35,693 nucleotides of DNA from Nitrospirota bacterium (GTDB lineage: Bacteria > Nitrospirota > Nitrospiria > Nitrospirales > UBA8639): the NCBI GenBank assembly GCA_029864405.1, contig JAOTTP010000027.1, positions 1 through 35,693 of the forward strand, given 5' to 3'. The notes under the pieces are model-generated. The model saw only the letters and a program-made list of their open reading frames with translations, was not told where the DNA came from and made no database searches. Shown here piece by piece: positions 7,325 to 16,263 of this stretch (within the stretch, counting starts at the first letter, position 1; each line of letters opens with the position of its first letter). A program made the translations under genes and the position numbers.

Positions 7325-10300
7325 TTATCGTTCTCCCTCAAGGACGGGCTCGGCCCGGTCTTCATCGGGAGTGTCAGCAGATGTCCCTTTCATTCGTTGC
7401 CCAAGCCGCCTGATCAGCACAAAGAACAGCGGCACAAAAAAGATGGCCAAAAAGGTGGCGGCTAACATTCCCCCGAACACTCCGGTCCCGATGGAATGCC
7501 GACTGGCGGCGCCCGCTCCAGAGGCCATCACCAGGGGCACCACGCCTAAGATAAACGCCATGGAGGTCATGATGATCGGACGGAATCGAAGACGGACGGC
7601 CTCTAACGCCGCCTCCACCAGCGGCATGCCCCCCTCGTAACGATGATTCGCAAATTCCACAATAAGAATGGCATTCCTGGCGGCCAACCCAATCAACGTG
7701 ACCAAACCGATTTGAAAATAGATGTCGTTACTCAATCCCCGAATCCACACGGCAGATAAGGCCCCGAAGATCCCGAAGGGAACTGCGAGAATCACCGCAA
7801 AGGGAACCGACCAGCTCTCGTAGAGCGCCGCCAGAACGAGAAAGACCATGAGTAACCCGAAGGCAAAGGCAAAAATGGACTCCGAGCCGGTCTTACGCTC
7901 CTGGAAGGAAATCCCACTCCAATCAATATCGTACCCTTGGGGAATCAGAATTTCCTCAGCCAGTCGCTCCAACGCATCAAGAGCCTCACCTGAACTATAT
8001 CCTGGAGCCGCGGCACCCAATACGGAGGCGGTATTAAATCCGTTGAAATGCGTCACAGTATCCGGCCCGCTGGTAAATTCGTTACTGACCACCGTATCAA
8101 GCGGAATCATCGTCGATCCCTTGGCATTCTGCGCCCGTACATAGATTTTCGAGATGTCATCGGGACTCGACCGGAACTCCGGCAAGGCTTCTGTCTGAAC
8201 CCGATAGACCCGTCCAAACTTGATGAAATCGTTGATGTACAGATTCCCAAAATACGCTTGCATCGTATCGAACACCTCGGAAATGGGCACACCTAAGGCT
8301 TTGGCTCGTTCCCGATCCACGCGAGCGTACAGTCGGGGCGCCGTCACGCGAAAACTTGTGCCGACGGCACCAATGGCTGGATCCTGTTGCGCCTTGTTAA
8401 TGAATGCTTGCGTCACAGCGGCAAATTTTTTGAAATCTCCACCGCTGGGATCCTGTAATTGAAGCGAGAATCCGCCGGTGGCGCCCAACCCTCGAATCGA
8501 GGGCGCATTAAAGGCCAGGATCAAGGCTTCGGGAATCTCCGCAAACTTCTGAAAGGCGTTTCCAATTAGGGCGTTGACATGTTGGTCAGGTCGAGTGCGA
8601 TCATCCCAATGATGCAGCGGCACAAACATGGTGGCTTGATTCGCTCCTCGAGTGTTAAAAACAAAATTTTGCCCGGCAAGCGCATCAGTCGAATGCACCT
8701 CTGGAACGGAGAGAAAATACTCTTCCACTTTGTGAAGCACCTCAATCGTGCGTTGCTTCGAAGCACCATCCGGCAATTGAATGATTGAAATGAAATATCC
8801 CTGATCCTCTTCGGGCAAAAAGCTGGACGGAAGGGCTTGAAACAGTCCACCGCTGACAAAGATCAGCCCCCCGAAGATGGCAAGGGAGAGGACAGAGTGT
8901 TTGAGAATCGTTCCGACAGTCCCTACATATCGGTTCTGCGTCCAAGCAAATCCCTGATTGAATTTCTTCCAGAACCGGTTCTCCCGTTCCTGATCGGGCT
9001 TGAGAATCAACGCACAGAGCGCAGGGCTTAAGGTCAGCGCCACGACGCCGGAAATGACTACGGCAAGCGTAATGGTAATCGCAAACTGCTGATAGAGTTC
9101 ACCGGTAATGCCTCCCAGAAACGCCACAGGCAGAAACACCGCAGCCAGCACCACGACAAGCGCAATGACCGGTCCCGTCACTTCCGTCATGGCCAATTTC
9201 GCGGCTTCTCTTGGAGGACGGCCTTCCTGGATGTGACGGGCCACATTTTCCACCACCACGATCGCATCATCCACCACAATCCCGATGGCCAACACCATGC
9301 CGAACAGGGTCAGCGTATTAATGGAAAATCCAAGGGCCACCATGCCCGCAAACGTGCCGATCAGGGACACAGGAACGGCCACCGCGGGAATTAATGTGGC
9401 ACGCCAGCTTTGGAGGAAGAGGTAGACGACCAGAATGACCAGGATCAACGCTTCGCCCAACGTTTTGACCACTTGTTGAATCGATACCTCGATAAATCGG
9501 GTCGTATCGTACGGAATATCGTATGAGACACCGGCCGGGAAAATATTGACAAGGCTCTTCATTTCTTCCCTGATCCGTTTCACCGTTTCAAGAGCATTGG
9601 CCCCTGGCGAGAGAAAGGTCAGCAGGAACACATTGGGTTTGCCATTCCACCGCCCCTCTAGGTCATAGGACTGCGCTCCGAGTTCCACCGTGGCCACTTC
9701 GCCGAGACGAACCATGGAGCCATCCGGAAACGCCCGGACAATCATGTTTTCGAATTCCTTGGCCTCACTCATTCGTCCCTGGGTAATCACGGGAATGGTC
9801 AGCTCCGTCCCTTGCGGAGCCGGCTCACGTCCAATTCGTCCAGCCGGAAAATCACGATTTTGCTCACGCACGACATTCGCGATATCGGTGGGTGTCACAT
9901 CAAGTTGGGCCATCCGGATCGGATCCAGAATCAACCGCATGGAATAATTCTGTCCTCCGAAGATCACGGCATCCCCCACTCCGGGAAGCCGTTTGATGTT
10001 ATCCACGATCCGGAGAATCGCGAAATTGGAGAGGAAGACCGTATCCTGACGAGGATCACTGGAACTGAGCGCCACCACCGCAAGCAGGTCCGGGGAAACC
10101 TTTTTAACGGTGATGCCCTGCCGAACGACTTCCGGCGGAAGCTGTGGCTCGGCCAGTCGTTGCCGGTTCTGGGTTTGGACCTGCGCGATATCGACATCCG
10201 TCCCGATTTCAAAGGTCAAGCGGATCGTCATATGGCCGTCATTGGTACTCGAAGAATCGTAATACAGGAGGTTATCGATCCCGGGAAGCTGCACCTCGAT

Positions 10301-10495
10301 CGGCCGCGCCACGGCTTCGGCCACGACTTCCGAACTGGCACCAGGGTAGTCGGCTTCAATTTGGACGACGGGCGGAGTGATCTCCGGAAATTGAGCGATA
10401 GGGAGAATCTGGAGAGACACCAGTCCCACCACGACGATCACAATGGAAATGACCGTGGCAAAGATCGGTCGGTCGATAAAGAAATGGGAACTCAC
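7325..10495 (-). CDS. RND-family inner-membrane efflux transporter (HAE1/AcrB type)
   Basis: The 1056-residue protein is a proton-driven drug or hydrophobe exporter of normal length. It opens with the typical FFIDRPIFATVISIVIVVVG helix. The proton-relay aspartates are present in the fourth helix (GIVVDDAIVVVENV, Asp409-Asp410). Two large periplasmic loops lie between helices 1-2 and 7-8, and the C-terminal half repeats the 12-helix plan, ending in GVFGGMLAATFLAIFFVPLF. The start codon is GTG, overlapping the adaptor stop as GTGA, with AGGAG six bases before it, so translation is probably coupled. Substrate specificity cannot be read from sequence alone. The short acidic C-terminal tail is unremarkable. 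No local repressor gene is present. Confidence 0.96.
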   Translation of the reverse strand: MSSHFFIDRPIFATVISIVIVVVGLVSLQILPIAQFPEITPPVVQIEADYPGASSEVVAEAVARPIEVQLPGIDNLLYYDSSSTNDGHMTIRLTFEIGTDVDIAQVQTQNRQRLAEPQLPPEVVRQGITVKKVSPDLLAVVALSSSDPRQDTVFLSNFAILRIVDNIKRLPGVGDAVIFGGQNYSMRLILDPIRMAQLDVTPTDIANVVREQNRDFPAGRIGREPAPQGTELTIPVITQGRMSEAKEFENMIVRAFPDGSMVRLGEVATVELGAQSYDLEGRWNGKPNVFLLTFLSPGANALETVKRIREEMKSLVNIFPAGVSYDIPYDTTRFIEVSIQQVVKTLGEALILVILVVYLFLQSWRATLIPAVAVPVSLIGTFAGMVALGFSINTLTLFGMVLAIGIVVDDAIVVVENVARHIQEGRPPREAAKLAMTEVTGPVIALVVVLAAVFLPVAFLGGITGELYQQFAITITLAVVISGVVALTLSPALCALILKPDQERENRFWKKFNQGFAWTQNRYVGTVGTILKHSVLSLAIFGGLIFVSGGLFQALPSSFLPEEDQGYFISIIQLPDGASKQRTIEVLHKVEEYFLSVPEVHSTDALAGQNFVFNTRGANQATMFVPLHHWDDRTRPDQHVNALIGNAFQKFAEIPEALILAFNAPSIRGLGATGGFSLQLQDPSGGDFKKFAAVTQAFINKAQQDPAIGAVGTSFRVTAPRLYARVDRERAKALGVPISEVFDTMQAYFGNLYINDFIKFGRVYRVQTEALPEFRSSPDDISKIYVRAQNAKGSTMIPLDTVVSNEFTSGPDTVTHFNGFNTASVLGAAAPGYSSGEALDALERLAEEILIPQGYDIDWSGISFQERKTGSESIFAFAFGLLMVFLVLAALYESWSVPFAVILAVPFGIFGALSAVWIRGLSNDIYFQIGLVTLIGLAARNAILIVEFANHRYEGGMPLVEAALEAVRLRFRPIIMTSMAFILGVVPLVMASGAGAASRHSIGTGVFGGMLAATFLAIFFVPLFFVLIRRLGQRMKGTSADTPDEDRAEPVLEGER

Positions 10496-11724
10496 GGCGT
10501 CTCCTGCGTTGTATCAGGACGTGCGAGATTCTCACGGCTCGGACTTTCCGATGTGGACCCCCCATTCTGGAACGGAACCGGGTTGACCTGCACTCCCGGT
10601 TGAATACGGTGAAACCCTTCCACGACCACTCGTTCTCCGGGTTGCAGACCCTCTTCAATCAGCCAGTCGCTTCCCTTCCAACTGGTGGCTTGCACCTCGC
10701 GCACCTCAATCTTGTCTTCCGGACCGACCACATTCACGAAGGTTCCTGTGGGGCCCTGTTGTACGGCACGCTGTGGAATCAAAATCGCGTCGTTCCGTAT
10801 ATAACCCTTGAGACGAATCCTGACGAACTGTCCGGGATAAAAATAGGATTGTCCGGGGGAAAATCCCCCTTCGGGATTGGGAAAGACAAACCGCCCCTGG
10901 AGGGTCCCCGTCTCTGCGCGGAGACCGACATCCGCAAAATCCAACTGGCCTTCGTGGGGATAGACACTGCCATCCGCAAAGGTCATGACCCCGCGTAATT
11001 GAAAAAGATTCGGTCTCTGAACTTTATGCTCAGCCAATTCACGCCGCCGCCGCAACAAATAGGTTTCCGGAACGGACACATTCACATACATGGGATCTAA
11101 CTGATCGATGGTCGTCAGCAGATCGGTCTGAGCCGACACCAAACGGCCTTCATAAAACCGGCTGCGTCCGATTCGGCCATTGACCGGGGCGGTCATGAGG
11201 GTGTTTCCCAGGTCAAATCTCGACTTCACTAAATCACCCTGAGCAGACTCCAAGGCGGCCTTCGCGGCTAATCGCTCGGCCACCGCATCATCCACATCTT
11301 TTTGGCTGACCGCTTGTTCTTCCAAAAGAGGTTTCACTCTGGCTAAATCCTGATTTGCCTGGACCAGCTTGGCCTGGGCTTGAGTCACTTTGGCTTTGGC
11401 GCTGAGATAATCACCTTTAAACGGCACGGGATCTATCAAGTACAGGCGATCGCCTTTTTTGACATTGCGGCCTTCGGTGAAATACACCTGCTTAATAATG
11501 CCCGTCACCTGTGATCGAATTTCCACGGGACGAAAGGCCTCCGTTTGACCAATAAATTCAGGTTCGTCCGTAACCGTCTGAGTCGTCACCGTCACCACTT
11601 CCACGGTCGGCGGTGGAGGGGCCGGAATGGAGGTGTCTCCCTGCTCACACCCCATCAACAGAGAGAATCCCCACAAGATCAGGACCATGACAACAGGGCG
11701 TGGGCGCGGGAGGCATTTATCCAT
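10492..11724 (-). CDS. RND efflux periplasmic adaptor (membrane-fusion protein), lipoprotein
   Basis: The 410-residue protein links pump and outer-membrane channel. A lipobox lies at FSLLMGC (Cys26), so it is anchored in the inner membrane. The order is that of the HlyD/AcrA family: half lipoyl motif (QVTGIIKQVYFTEGRNVKKG), coiled-coil hairpin (about residues 90-150, AKAKVTQAQAKLVQANQDLA), second lipoyl half (TAPVNGRIGRSRFYEGRLV) and beta-barrel (YVNVSVPETYLL). GGAGAG lies six bases before the ATG. It is the first gene of the operon and overlaps the pump gene by 4 bp. Residues about 118-208 are duplicated as a relic at 5333-5600. Confidence 0.95.
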   Translation of the reverse strand: MDKCLPRPRPVVMVLILWGFSLLMGCEQGDTSIPAPPPPTVEVVTVTTQTVTDEPEFIGQTEAFRPVEIRSQVTGIIKQVYFTEGRNVKKGDRLYLIDPVPFKGDYLSAKAKVTQAQAKLVQANQDLARVKPLLEEQAVSQKDVDDAVAERLAAKAALESAQGDLVKSRFDLGNTLMTAPVNGRIGRSRFYEGRLVSAQTDLLTTIDQLDPMYVNVSVPETYLLRRRRELAEHKVQRPNLFQLRGVMTFADGSVYPHEGQLDFADVGLRAETGTLQGRFVFPNPEGGFSPGQSYFYPGQFVRIRLKGYIRNDAILIPQRAVQQGPTGTFVNVVGPEDKIEVREVQATSWKGSDWLIEEGLQPGERVVVEGFHRIQPGVQVNPVPFQNGGSTSESPSRENLARPDTTQETP

Positions 11725-11806
11725 TGTGACTCTCCAGACATACCGCTCGACGGGGCGATATTTGTATGTGCAAAAATTGAGATTCAGCCATTAGACGAAC
11801 AATGCG

Positions 11807-11882
11807 TCATCCTGAGCCAACGGCGAAGGATCTGTGCCCAGGTTGATGACACAACCCAGCGTGATCCTTCCTTTCGCTCAGG
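11807..11882. repeat. Dispersed REP-like palindromic repeat
   Basis: Nested inverted arms: CCTGAGC (11811) pairs with GCTCAGG (11876), and GAAGGATC (about 11825) with GATCCTTC (11863). The left half continues as CTGTGCCCAG. The same architecture is at 26959-27043, and single ends recur at 33292-33632. It lies in the spacer upstream of the efflux operon. It has no coding capacity. Confidence 0.75.
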
Positions 11883-11975
11883 CGTTGTCAGGCACATGAA
11901 GTTCAGATTATTACATTTATCATGCAACATACATCTTTTTGCTCATTTTCAAAATTCCGGGACACTTAATCTAAC

Positions 11976-12848
11976 TCAATCCAGATGCCCCATCCTTCCG
12001 GCACGGTAATCGTTCACGGCTTGCACTAACTCTTCCTCGGTGTTCATGACAAAGGGGCCCATGCGGGCGACTGGTTCATGAATCGGTTCTCCAGAAAGAA
12101 CCAACACCATCGCCTCCTCCGTGGCCTCAAGATGGACCTGAGTTCCTTGGGGATCACAGAGAGCCATCTCGGCCTCCCCGACCTTTTGCGAACCATTCAA
12201 GACCAGCACTCCACTTAAGACGAACAGCCCCGTATTGAATCCAACAGGAAGATTCAACTCAGCCTGGTGTCCCGCCTGCAATCTCAGATCAAACAGATGA
12301 ACAGGCGTAAACGTCTTAGCGGGCCCCTTCAGGCCCTCATACTCCCCGGCGATCACCCGGATCACACCTCCGTCTCCACCCAGATTGGATTGCGGAATGT
12401 CATCATTCAGCACCGTCTGGTAGCGAGGTGCGCCCATTTTCAATGCCTTGGGAAGGTTGACCCACAGTTGGATCATTTGTAGCGTGCCCCCGTCCTTGGC
12501 CCAAGCTTGCTCGTGGAGTTCTTCATGCACCACACCCGATGCCGCCGTCATCCATTGCACATCACCCGGCCCGATGGTTCCCGCGTTCCCGGCTGAATCC
12601 CGATGGGCGACTTTTCCCTGATACACAATGGTGACGGTCTCAAATCCCCGATGAGGATGCTCTCCCACACCCCGCGGTCGATCGGTCGGCGAAAACTCGG
12701 CAGGCCCGGCATAATCCAAAAGGAGAAAAGGGCTAATCGCTTCTGTCAGGTCATGACTCGGAAAAATATTACGGACTGGAAAGCCATCCCCGACCATATG
12801 CCTGGATCCTGGTGTATACACGTCTACCGGGTTTTTCATTTTTTCCAT
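11976..12848 (-). CDS. Pirin-family cupin protein
   Basis: The 290-residue bicupin resembles bacterial pirins, a family that includes quercetin 2,3-dioxygenases and proteins that modulate enzymes or transcription. The N-terminal cupin carries the metal-site motif GEHPHRGFETVTIVYQGKV and later HEE, giving the three-His-plus-Glu set expected for Fe(II). The second domain is more divergent, as usual. The ATG at 12848 is preceded by AGGAG at a good distance; the eight extra residues possible upstream would start inside that site. The E. coli member cleaves quercetin, and others bind regulators or enzymes such as pyruvate dehydrogenase E1; which applies here is not visible. It appears to stand alone. 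Confidence 0.9.
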   Translation of the reverse strand: MEKMKNPVDVYTPGSRHMVGDGFPVRNIFPSHDLTEAISPFLLLDYAGPAEFSPTDRPRGVGEHPHRGFETVTIVYQGKVAHRDSAGNAGTIGPGDVQWMTAASGVVHEELHEQAWAKDGGTLQMIQLWVNLPKALKMGAPRYQTVLNDDIPQSNLGGDGGVIRVIAGEYEGLKGPAKTFTPVHLFDLRLQAGHQAELNLPVGFNTGLFVLSGVLVLNGSQKVGEAEMALCDPQGTQVHLEATEEAMVLVLSGEPIHEPVARMGPFVMNTEEELVQAVNDYRAGRMGHLD

Positions 12849-12903
12849 ATTCAGCTCCTTGTATTCACACACTTGACCGTTCGTCGAATCGAGATCAGAT
12901 TTT

Positions 12904-13095
12904 TCATTTCAACTCTTCCTTTCCATTGGGTGCAGTCAAATCTTGTTCGGGAGGGAGGGGAACGATACGAGTAGGGTTCTTATCATCGTACGTGAGGTCA
13001 TAATGGCGCTTGATATGATTTCGGAGCACAACGTCTTGACGATGAAAGGCGGGGTCTACAGTTCGTCGGTCGCGGAATTGCGAGCGGACGGTTAT
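12904..13095 (-). other. 63-codon open frame without a canonical start, downstream of a VOC gene
   Basis: After TAG at 13099, an open frame runs to TGA at 12904, with protein-like composition (IKRHYDLTYDDKNPTRIVPL). It has no ATG, GTG or TTG near the front. AAGGAG stands about nine bases before an ATA at 13095, overlapping the stop of the VOC gene. It may be an ORF with an unusual start, the tail of a gene whose front is lost, or chance. A 40-codon frame on the other strand (from about 12999) covers part of it. I do not recognise a family. Confidence 0.3.
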
Positions 13096-13544
13096 GCCCT
13101 ACTCCTTGTCACATTTGTATAAGAGGGCATGGACGATGGGCCAAATGTGATCCCACTATCCTGAACCTCCCGGTAGGGAAGGAGCCAGACCAACGATTCA
13201 TCATGCAGATCTCCAACTTGTATCCGATTACCCCACGGATCCCGGAAATCACAACGAAAATCCGGATGGACTTCCAGACCATATTTTTTGGTAATTTTTT
13301 CCCGAACTTCCTTTACCTGGGCGTCATCCCGAACCATTATGCCAAAATGTTTGGTCCGATCGGGTTGAAGGGTTTTGACTTCAAAGATCGCCAAAAACTG
13401 GTGCTCCCCCATTTTGCACCAGGCAGCCCCCTCACCGCCTCGTAACATCTCAAGATTGAAGACATCTGCATAAAACTCGACGGCTTTCTGAGCATCGTCA
13501 ACTTCAATCACCACATGATTGACTCCATAGACTTGGACAGACAT
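13092..13544 (-). CDS. VOC-superfamily (glyoxalase/dioxygenase-fold) protein
   Basis: The 150-residue protein has the paired beta-alpha-beta-beta-beta modules of the vicinal oxygen chelate fold. The first is GVNHVVIEVDDAQKAVEFYA; the second includes KHFGIMVRDDAQVKEVRE and FRDPWGNRIQVGD. Candidate metal ligands are His in NHVVIEV, His in TKHFGI and a residue near the RIQVGD strand (usually Glu, here not obvious), so catalysis is uncertain. The start at 13544 is preferred over ATG 13550 because AGGAG lies eight bases upstream. The C terminus after about residue 120 is an extra tail (VWLLPYREVQDSG). The substrate is unknown. Confidence 0.8.
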   Translation of the reverse strand: MSVQVYGVNHVVIEVDDAQKAVEFYADVFNLEMLRGGEGAAWCKMGEHQFLAIFEVKTLQPDRTKHFGIMVRDDAQVKEVREKITKKYGLEVHPDFRCDFRDPWGNRIQVGDLHDESLVWLLPYREVQDSGITFGPSSMPSYTNVTRSRA

Positions 13545-13567
13545 GACCATTTCTCCTTTCCATTATG

Positions 13568-13784
13568 GGAGTGTTGAAAAATGCCGCCAGCGGCGTTCTC
13601 GCCACTTTGCCGTGCTCACGTACTCCTCCGTACGCTCTGCTCGTCCAAGGGGCTGCGGCCTTTCCTTCGAGAAGCCTCAGGACAGGACTGGACGAGCCTT
13701 TTTGAACACTCCACTATTTTTCTCTGGTGGGTTTCGGTTATTCATTTGCTAATGGCAAAATTTTTGAAATATTCAACAGCCCCA
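13568..13784. repeat. Dispersed palindromic repeat, family A, copy 1 (about 217 bp)
   Basis: It begins GGAGTGTTGAAAAATGCCGC and ends with TATTCAACAGCCCC, an imperfect terminal inverted repeat. The core GCCAGCGGCGTTCTCGCC, then CACGTACTCCTCCGTACGCT and the motif around CTTTTTGAACA are shared with copy 2 at 21600-21798. It includes the small palindrome CGTACTCCTCCGTACG and no credible coding frame. It fills the gap between two minus-strand genes and abuts the stop codon of the methyltransferase. Confidence 0.85.
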
Positions 13785-14807
13785 CTATTTCTTCGTAATA
13801 ATAACCCGTTCATTCGAGGCAGGGACATCTTGCATAATGCTCTCGCCAAATCCGGCATAGCGGAACATGCGGTCATATTCACTGAAGACATAGGCATCCC
13901 CGGCTGGAGTGGTGGCTAACATAATCAAACAGAACTCCGCCATCGGTGCCGGAGAAATGCGATCTTCGTTGGGAATAAACTCCAACGTGATCACATATCC
14001 TCCTGGCTTGAGTGAGCCATGAACCTTTTTCAAAAAGGTGTCGCAGGTGGGCACATCGAAGTGGTGTAAAAAATTCGTGAGAAGGATCACGTCATAGTCT
14101 TTCTCGAATTCCACCTCAAAGGCACTCCCCGGCAATTCATGAAATCGCTTGGCGATCCCGGCTGCTTGAGCATTCTCTCTGGCCACCGTCAACACATTGG
14201 GCCAGTCCTGAGCCGTAATATCAGCTTCCGGTATTTTTCGAGCGATTTCGATGCCAAACACCCCATGGCCGGCCGCCACATCCAAGACCTTCCGGGTACC
14301 CGCGGCTTCCTGCCTCACCCAGTTGGCAATCCACTCAGCGGGACCTTTCATTAACGGCACCATGGAACGGGCAAAGGTCACCCATTCAGGGTATTCCGGT
14401 GCCAAGGTCCCGTTCTCCCCTACCATCGTCCCACCTTTACGGACAGCGCCCGTAAGCTGTTTAAATCCTTCAACAAAAGGATGTGACAACATGAAGTCGA
14501 GCACCGGTCCTAAATACGCAGGAGAATTTTTTGGTAAAAATAATTCCGAATCGGAAGTCAACCGGTAACGATCGCCTTCTTTGGTCAGAAAGCCAACTAC
14601 CGTTAGGTAATCTCCCAACATTCTCAGGCCTCGCTCTGAACCTCCGCATCGTTGAGCTAAGGCCTTGGGGGTACTTTGGCCTTCTGCGATTGCCGAAAAC
14701 ACGTCCAGTTCGATTGCGGATTTCAGTGCCGCCGTCCGCATATGCGCATTGACCGTTTGAAAAAATAATTGAGGTGAAGGTCCTTCAGGTGATTTCTTGT
14801 TCGTCAT
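13785..14807 (-). CDS. SAM-dependent O-methyltransferase with N-terminal dimerisation domain
   Basis: The 340-residue protein has the two-part plan of plant-type and acetylserotonin-like O-methyltransferases. An N-terminal winged-helix dimerisation domain (about residues 12-100, including STPKALAQRCGGSERGLRML) is followed by a Rossmann methyltransferase domain. Motif I is VLDVAAGHGVFGIEIA (about residues 174-189), followed by the acidic ribose-binding region and DVILLTNFLHHFD. Motif GSLKPGGYVITLEF is also clear. The substrate is probably a small hydroxylated molecule, otherwise undefined. AGGAG lies just upstream of the ATG. The gene sits between two VOC genes, but intervals of about 80-240 bp and the repeat on its 3' side do not show a tight operon. 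Confidence 0.9.
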   Translation of the reverse strand: MTNKKSPEGPSPQLFFQTVNAHMRTAALKSAIELDVFSAIAEGQSTPKALAQRCGGSERGLRMLGDYLTVVGFLTKEGDRYRLTSDSELFLPKNSPAYLGPVLDFMLSHPFVEGFKQLTGAVRKGGTMVGENGTLAPEYPEWVTFARSMVPLMKGPAEWIANWVRQEAAGTRKVLDVAAGHGVFGIEIARKIPEADITAQDWPNVLTVARENAQAAGIAKRFHELPGSAFEVEFEKDYDVILLTNFLHHFDVPTCDTFLKKVHGSLKPGGYVITLEFIPNEDRISPAPMAEFCLIMLATTPAGDAYVFSEYDRMFRYAGFGESIMQDVPASNERVIITKK

Positions 14808-14885
14808 GTATGCTCCTATGTAAAGCAGCTCGAAGAAAAAACGAATGCCGAGGCCTGTGCCCCTTCGGACGGACTATGCAAGAGA

Positions 14886-15332
14886 TTACAACACCAGGGG
14901 TTTGATGGGCGCCAGCACCAATTTCGGGTCACGCTTCCAATCTACTGCCGGGTCATCCACATACAATTCCACCTCGTTCCCATCGGGATCATGAAGGTAG
15001 AGACTTTGGCTGACAGTGTGGTCACTCATACCCCCAATCGTGATACCGGCCCGATCGAGATCCTGCTTGGCAGCACGTAGTTCATCAAGACTATCTCCAA
15101 CTTTAATGCCAATGTGATAGAGGCCCCGCCTCATTCCTGAAGGCGGTCCGGGAACGTCGCCAACTTCAATCAACAGGAGTTCATGGTGAGTCCGGCCAGA
15201 GGTGAGCGCCGCCGCTTTTCCTCCGAAAATCTGTCCGACTTCCTGAAACCCCACCACATCACGATAGAATATCAAAGACTGTTCGAGATTTTTGACGTAA
15301 AACACCACATGTCCTAAATAGTGCGCTTTCAT
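14886..15332 (-). CDS. VOC-family protein, catechol-dioxygenase/CatE-like
   Basis: The 148-residue protein carries both VOC modules with a full metal site: His in YLGHVVFYVKNLEQSLIFYR, His in LYHIGIKV and Glu in DPDGNEVELYVDDP. The HDPDGNEVELY signature is typical of ring-cleaving extradiol dioxygenases and of glyoxalase relatives. It is short, so a single two-module unit that likely dimerises. GGAGG lies eleven bases before the ATG. A truncated near-identical copy is at 18848-19048. The true substrate cannot be inferred. Confidence 0.88.
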   Translation of the reverse strand: MKAHYLGHVVFYVKNLEQSLIFYRDVVGFQEVGQIFGGKAAALTSGRTHHELLLIEVGDVPGPPSGMRRGLYHIGIKVGDSLDELRAAKQDLDRAGITIGGMSDHTVSQSLYLHDPDGNEVELYVDDPAVDWKRDPKLVLAPIKPLVL

Positions 15333-16263
15333 AATAGGTTGTTCCTCCGTGCGTTAAAAAGCACATTTCCTCCCAAGAAATTTCACAGGTCTTTTGTCAT
15401 TTCCTTTATGGTTCATCAGACTTTTCCGTCGGTCAATATCAGGTTTTTCTGATCCTGTTGCGAGATGAACTTGCCGAAAGGGGATCATTCAGAATTTATG
15501 GTTCTGGTCTTACAGTTTGACGATGTGTATCCGGAATCCATCTTGGGGCTTACCAGGGAAAAAACGCTAGCAGGTGAACGCCTCGCACGTGTGTCCCCAA
15601 CTCTCGTGTCCAGGTGATGTTCTGTGTTGCCGGGTTTCGCCCCGGCAGGCGAGGCCCTTATGTTCCGGCAAAAGGCCCCAAAGCCAGTGACGCCCCGTCT
15701 GGCCTTATGAGATGGGGCGAACGCTGGCTAAGGAAGGCCGGGCCAACTCGCGGAGTCTATCCTGAGTTTTGTCGAAGGACTCAGGCAAGGCCAGCCAATC
15801 TATTTGAGCGTGCGCCCCTTTGGCCAGATGGCAGGCGTCGGACCATGGGAGATAAATATTTGCGTGCCCCACATGCAAGAGACAGGAAATGTTATGTATT
15901 CAGACTGACAATACTGTATGGGTAGCCCCCTTACCCTATATTGCGTGTGATTCCAATCCTGGCAAGCAATTTGTGTTTTCAAGTCGTTGGTGTGTGCATT
16001 TGCGTCACCTATTCCAACTTTTTTGGTCTGTCGGGAATCTTTGCGATTTGCCAAAGGGAAACTGCCGACTCTCTCCCCCCTTCTGATGAGGTATTGCCAA
16101 AGAAAAACCAATAATGGGTAATGACAGATAAGCACCGCAGGAGAATGGATAGCCTCATATTGTGAGGGTTTTCTTGGCGTGTGTTTTGCTATTGTGTTTT
16201 GCTATTTATGAAATAATTTTCGATTTATAAATAGCTTCATTAATAATTCATAAAACAGCAAAG
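15333..16263. other. Long intergenic region with a GC-rich dispersed repeat and an AT-rich promoter area
   Basis: From about 15630 to 15860 the sequence is GC-rich and repeat-like: GGTTTCGCCCCGGCAGGCGA, then GGCCTTATGAG, and a TGAGTTTTGTCGAAGGACTCA-like hairpin near 15761-15781. A partly similar GGCGAGGCCCTGCATACGG stretch is at about 33940. The frame at 15614-15925 over this repeat has no ribosome binding site and biased composition, so it is not called a gene. From 16150 to 16263 the sequence is AT-rich with a short direct repeat TTTTGCTAT twice, 13 bp apart, probably promoter DNA for the next gene. I see nothing definite elsewhere. Confidence 0.5.

Noticed and set aside
9812-10603. 263-codon open frame opposite the RND pump gene
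   Set aside because: Entirely antisense to a well-conserved pump gene; the His/Arg/Asp-rich product is typical of shadow frames.
15614-15925. 103-codon plus-strand frame
   Set aside because: It overlaps a GC-rich dispersed repeat; no ribosome site, and the Arg/Pro/Gly-rich product looks like a translated repeat.
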